Below, piece by piece: positions 61,266-64,000 of a stretch of DNA of 64,000 nt (position 1 is its first letter; every line of letters starts with the position of its first letter). Position numbers and translations under genes: made by a program. The notes under the pieces are model-generated. The model ran no database searches. It saw nothing but the letters and a program-made list of their open reading frames with translations, and was not told the DNA's origin. This DNA comes from Prescottella defluvii (lineage in GTDB: Bacteria > Actinomycetota > Actinomycetes > Mycobacteriales > Mycobacteriaceae): NCBI RefSeq assembly GCF_000738775.1, contig NZ_JPOC01000010.1, forward strand, positions 1-64,000. Reading direction: 5' to 3'.

Positions 61266-62501
61266 ATGACGACCGAACCCCAGCCCTCGGTTGCCCTGCG
61301 GCGACCCGAGGCGGTGACGACTGCGCCGGCCCTCGACGTCGTGGTGCCGGTGTACAACGAGGAGCAGTCCCTCGCGGGATGCGTGCGACTCCTTCACAGC
61401 TACCTGTCCTCCGAGTTGCCCTTCACCGCACGAATCACGATCGCGGACAACGCCAGTACCGACGGCACTCTCGGGATTGCCCGAGCATTGTCGGACGAGT
61501 TCCCCGAGGTGCGGGTGCTGCACCTCGACGAGAAGGGGCGCGGGCGGGCGCTGCGCGCGGCGTGGGGCCGCTCCGACGCCCGGGTCCTGGTCTACATGGA
61601 CGTGGACCTGTCGACGGGGCTCGAGGCACTCATGCCGCTCGTCGCCCCGTTGCTGTCGGGGCATTCGGACCTCGCGATCGGATCCCGTTTGGCCCGGTCG
61701 TCGCGGGTGGTGCGCGGGCCGAAACGCGAATTCATCTCCCGCAGCTACAACCTGATCCTGAAGGGGGCGCTGCGGGCGCACTTCTCGGACGCGCAGTGCG
61801 GGTTCAAGGCGATACGCGCGGACGCCGCCCGGGTGTTGTTGCCGCTGGTCGAGGACGGTGGGTGGTTCTTCGACACCGAACTGCTGGTGCTCGCCGAACG
61901 GGCGGGACTGCGGATCCACGAGGTCCCCGTCGACTGGGTCGACGATCCGGACAGCCGGGTCGACATCGTCGCGACCGCCGTCGCCGACCTGCGGGGTGTC
62001 GCGCGGGTGGGCCGTGCCCTGCTGACCGGGGCGCTGCCGCTCGCCTCCCTGCGGGCGAATCTCGGCCGGGGCGACCTGGCAGCGGGGTCGTCGTCGGCGA
62101 TGCTGAGGCAGTTGGTGCGGTTCGCTGCCGTCGGGATCGCCAGCACCGCCGCGTACGCACTGCTCTACCTCGCGTTTCAGGGTGTGCTGGGCGCGCAGTG
62201 GGCCAACGCCCTCGCGCTGCTGATCACAGCGATCGCGAACACCGCCGCCAACCGGGCGTTCACGTTCGGTGTCCGTGGTCGGCACGACGTCGCGCGGCAC
62301 CAACTGCAGGGCCTGGTCGTCTTCGGTCTCGGTCTCGCCGTCACCAGCGGATCGCTGGCCGTCCTGCACCGGTCGGCGCCCGGTGCGTCTCCTCATCTCG
62401 AGCTCGTCGTCCTCGTGGTCGCGAATCTCGTCGCCACACTGTCCCGATTCATCGGTCTGCGGTGGGTGTTCCGCAGCGCCGAGGAAGGAGCCGTCCGGTG
62501 A
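61266..62501 (+). CDS. GT2 glycosyltransferase fused to GtrA domain
   Basis: A 411-residue protein. Residues about 22-245 are a dolichol-phosphate-mannose-synthase-like GT2 domain (DVVVPVYNEEQSLAGCVRLL, ADNASTDGT, YMDVDLSTG, DAQCGFKAIR). Residues about 278-400 are a four-helix GtrA membrane domain. Such fusions make and flip polyprenyl-phosphate sugars. The next gene, a membrane sugar transferase, overlaps its stop by GTGA and probably uses the product. ATG 61266 has no strong ribosome site and may be leaderless. Confidence 0.87.
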   Translation: MTTEPQPSVALRRPEAVTTAPALDVVVPVYNEEQSLAGCVRLLHSYLSSELPFTARITIADNASTDGTLGIARALSDEFPEVRVLHLDEKGRGRALRAAWGRSDARVLVYMDVDLSTGLEALMPLVAPLLSGHSDLAIGSRLARSSRVVRGPKREFISRSYNLILKGALRAHFSDAQCGFKAIRADAARVLLPLVEDGGWFFDTELLVLAERAGLRIHEVPVDWVDDPDSRVDIVATAVADLRGVARVGRALLTGALPLASLRANLGRGDLAAGSSSAMLRQLVRFAAVGIASTAAYALLYLAFQGVLGAQWANALALLITAIANTAANRAFTFGVRGRHDVARHQLQGLVVFGLGLAVTSGSLAVLHRSAPGASPHLELVVLVVANLVATLSRFIGLRWVFRSAEEGAVR

Positions 62502-64000
62502 GCATTGCCGTCGACCGCCCCGTTGCAGAGCAGTGCCCCCCTGCCGCACCGAAATCGCGCCGCGAGTACTGGATGCTGGCCGCGCTGCTGATCGTCACCG
62601 CCGCCGCGTATCTGTGGAACCTGGGTGCCTCCGGCTGGGCCAATGCCTTCTATACGGCTGCGGCGCAGGCGGGTTCGGTGTCGTGGAAAGCGTTCTTCTT
62701 CGGCTCGTCGGACGCAGCCAACTCGATCACCGTCGACAAGCCTCCGGCGTCGCTGTGGCTGATGGCGTTGTCGGTGCGGGCGTTCGGACTGAACGCGTGG
62801 AGCATCCTGGTGCCGCAGGCGCTGCTCGGCGTGGCGTCGGTCGCGCTGCTGTGGGCGACCGTGCGCCGGTACTTCGGAGCCACCGCGGGCCTGCTCGAGG
62901 GACTGGTGCTGGCGTCGACGCCGGTCGCGGTGCTGATGTTCCGGTTCGACAATCCCGACGCACTGCTGGTGCTGCTGATGATCGCCGCGGTGTGGGCGAC
63001 ACTGCGTGGCGTCGAGGACGGCCGCACCCGATGGCTCGTACTGACCGGCCTGTTCGTCGGACTCGGCTTCCTCACCAAACAGTTGCAGGTGATGCTCGTC
63101 GTGCCGCCACTGGCGCTGACGTACCTGATCGCCGGACCGCCGAAGCTGGGCAGACGGATCCTGCAACTGGGTGCGGCGCTCGCCGGGCTGCTCGTCTCCG
63201 CCGGGTGGTGGCTGCTCGCGGTGGAGTTGTGGCCCGCCGACTCGCGTCCGTGGATCGGCGGTTCGCAGAACAACTCGATCCTCGAACTGACGTTGGGTTA
63301 CAACGGTTTCGGTCGGTTGAGCGGTGACGAGCGTGGCAGTGTCGTCCCGGGTGGCGGCGCCGCGATGCCGGGCGGTGGTGCCGGCGGCGGCATGTGGGGC
63401 AGCACCGGCATCACCCGCCTGTTCGAGCCCGCGCAGGGCGGTCAGATCGCGTGGCTGTTGCCCGCCGCACTGATCCTCGCGGTTGCCGGGATCGCGCTGT
63501 GTGGGCGCGCCGCCCGGACCGACCGCCGGCGCGCGTCGTTCGTCGTGTGGGGGTCCTGGTTGCTCGTCACCGGACTGGTGTTCAGCTTCATGGCAGGGAT
63601 CTTCCACGCGTACTACACGGTGGCGCTGGCGCCGGCCGTCGCGGCGCTCGTCGGGGCCGGAGCGGTGACGCTGTGGCGTCGCCGAGACCTGCTGTGGGCC
63701 CGGATCGTCGCGGCCGCCACGATCGCCGTCACCGCGTCGACCGCGTGGATCCTGCTGGGGCGCAGTCCCGATTACGTGCCGTGGCTGCGCTGGGCGGTGG
63801 TCGTCGTGGGCGCGTCGGCCGCGGTCGCGATGCTGGTGCCCGCCGCGCTGCGGGCCCGGGCGGGCGTCGTCGTGATCGTGGCGGCCCTCTTCGCCGGGCT
63901 GGCCGGACCGGTGGCCTACGCGGTGAACACGATCGGCACCGCGCACACCGGGTCGATCCCGTCGGCCGGCCCGCGCGCCGAGGGGATAGACCCGGCGTGC
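62498..64000 (+). CDS. Family-39-type membrane glycosyltransferase (partial)
   Basis: The 3' end lies beyond the window; 501 residues are visible without a stop. GTG at 62498 overlaps the previous stop. The start (ASGWANAFYTAAAQAGSVSW, then ITVDKPPASLWLMALSVRAF) with an Asp in DKPP matches ArnT/PMT-like enzymes that take sugars from polyprenyl phosphate. At least ten membrane segments follow, with a Gly-rich loop (PGGGAAMPGGGAGGGMWGST). It likely decorates a wall polymer or protein. Confidence 0.87.
   Translation, partial: MSIAVDRPVAEQCPPAAPKSRREYWMLAALLIVTAAAYLWNLGASGWANAFYTAAAQAGSVSWKAFFFGSSDAANSITVDKPPASLWLMALSVRAFGLNAWSILVPQALLGVASVALLWATVRRYFGATAGLLEGLVLASTPVAVLMFRFDNPDALLVLLMIAAVWATLRGVEDGRTRWLVLTGLFVGLGFLTKQLQVMLVVPPLALTYLIAGPPKLGRRILQLGAALAGLLVSAGWWLLAVELWPADSRPWIGGSQNNSILELTLGYNGFGRLSGDERGSVVPGGGAAMPGGGAGGGMWGSTGITRLFEPAQGGQIAWLLPAALILAVAGIALCGRAARTDRRRASFVVWGSWLLVTGLVFSFMAGIFHAYYTVALAPAVAALVGAGAVTLWRRRDLLWARIVAAATIAVTASTAWILLGRSPDYVPWLRWAVVVVGASAAVAMLVPAALRARAGVVVIVAALFAGLAGPVAYAVNTIGTAHTGSIPSAGPRAEGIDPAC

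Overview
The window is high-GC actinobacterial DNA with the gene content and order of a mycolic-acid-containing genus. Rhodococcus is my best guess; Nocardia or Gordonia-type relatives are possible. Most of the first 38 kb is sterol catabolism and uptake. Gene order there matches blocks of the Mycobacterium tuberculosis Rv3489-Rv3553 region, cut and rejoined. I recognise the blocks by protein sequence and synteny from memory, not from a search.

Layout: 1-1.7 kb holds the end of an unrelated operon (membrane protein and a ParA-like protein). 1.7-11 kb carries ipdC-ipdB-ipdA-echA20 facing two SDR genes (ring C/D degradation), then a GNAT protein, a Ddn-like protein, and fadA5 facing cyp125. 11-18.4 kb carries a SnoaL-like protein, an F420-type oxidoreductase, ltp3, ltp4 and a DUF35 protein facing a second F420-type oxidoreductase, then an SDR and a TetR regulator. 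18.5-28 kb carries echA19 facing fadD19, a nitronate-monooxygenase-like gene, fadD17-fadE27-fadE26 facing fdxD, and hsd4A. 28.4-38.7 kb is the whole mce4 sterol importer (yrbE4AB, mce4A-F, mam4AB), with most junctions overlapping by ATGA or GTGA. KstR-type operators (TnnAACnnGTTnnA) lie at most of the sterol promoters, and a different inverted repeat, possibly for KstR2, lies in the ipd promoter.

The remainder is mixed. 38.7-43.4 kb has otsA, a small partner ORF, a secreted tyrosine phosphatase and a secreted metallophosphoesterase. 43.5-49 kb is a small iron-linked cassette: alpha/beta hydrolase, tandem condensation-domain protein, amino-acid N-hydroxylase and MbtH, with a likely IdeR box. 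49-57 kb has a ThrE-type exporter, tRNA-Thr, several small or unknown genes, a methyltransferase and flavoprotein pair facing a cupin regulator, a dienelactone hydrolase, and a protein with 14 exact-register decapeptide repeats. 57-64 kb has a Gdx/SugE exporter under what I read as a guanidine-III riboswitch, a two-component system, a HIT protein, a secreted DUF218 protein, a GtrA-fused glycosyltransferase, and a family-39-type glycosyltransferase cut by the window end.

The items most worth a second look are the riboswitch and its expression-platform hairpin, the decapeptide-repeat protein, the condensation didomain with an altered first active site, the GyrA-like/GNAT fusion, and the repeated GAAGGGACCCTTC palindromes.
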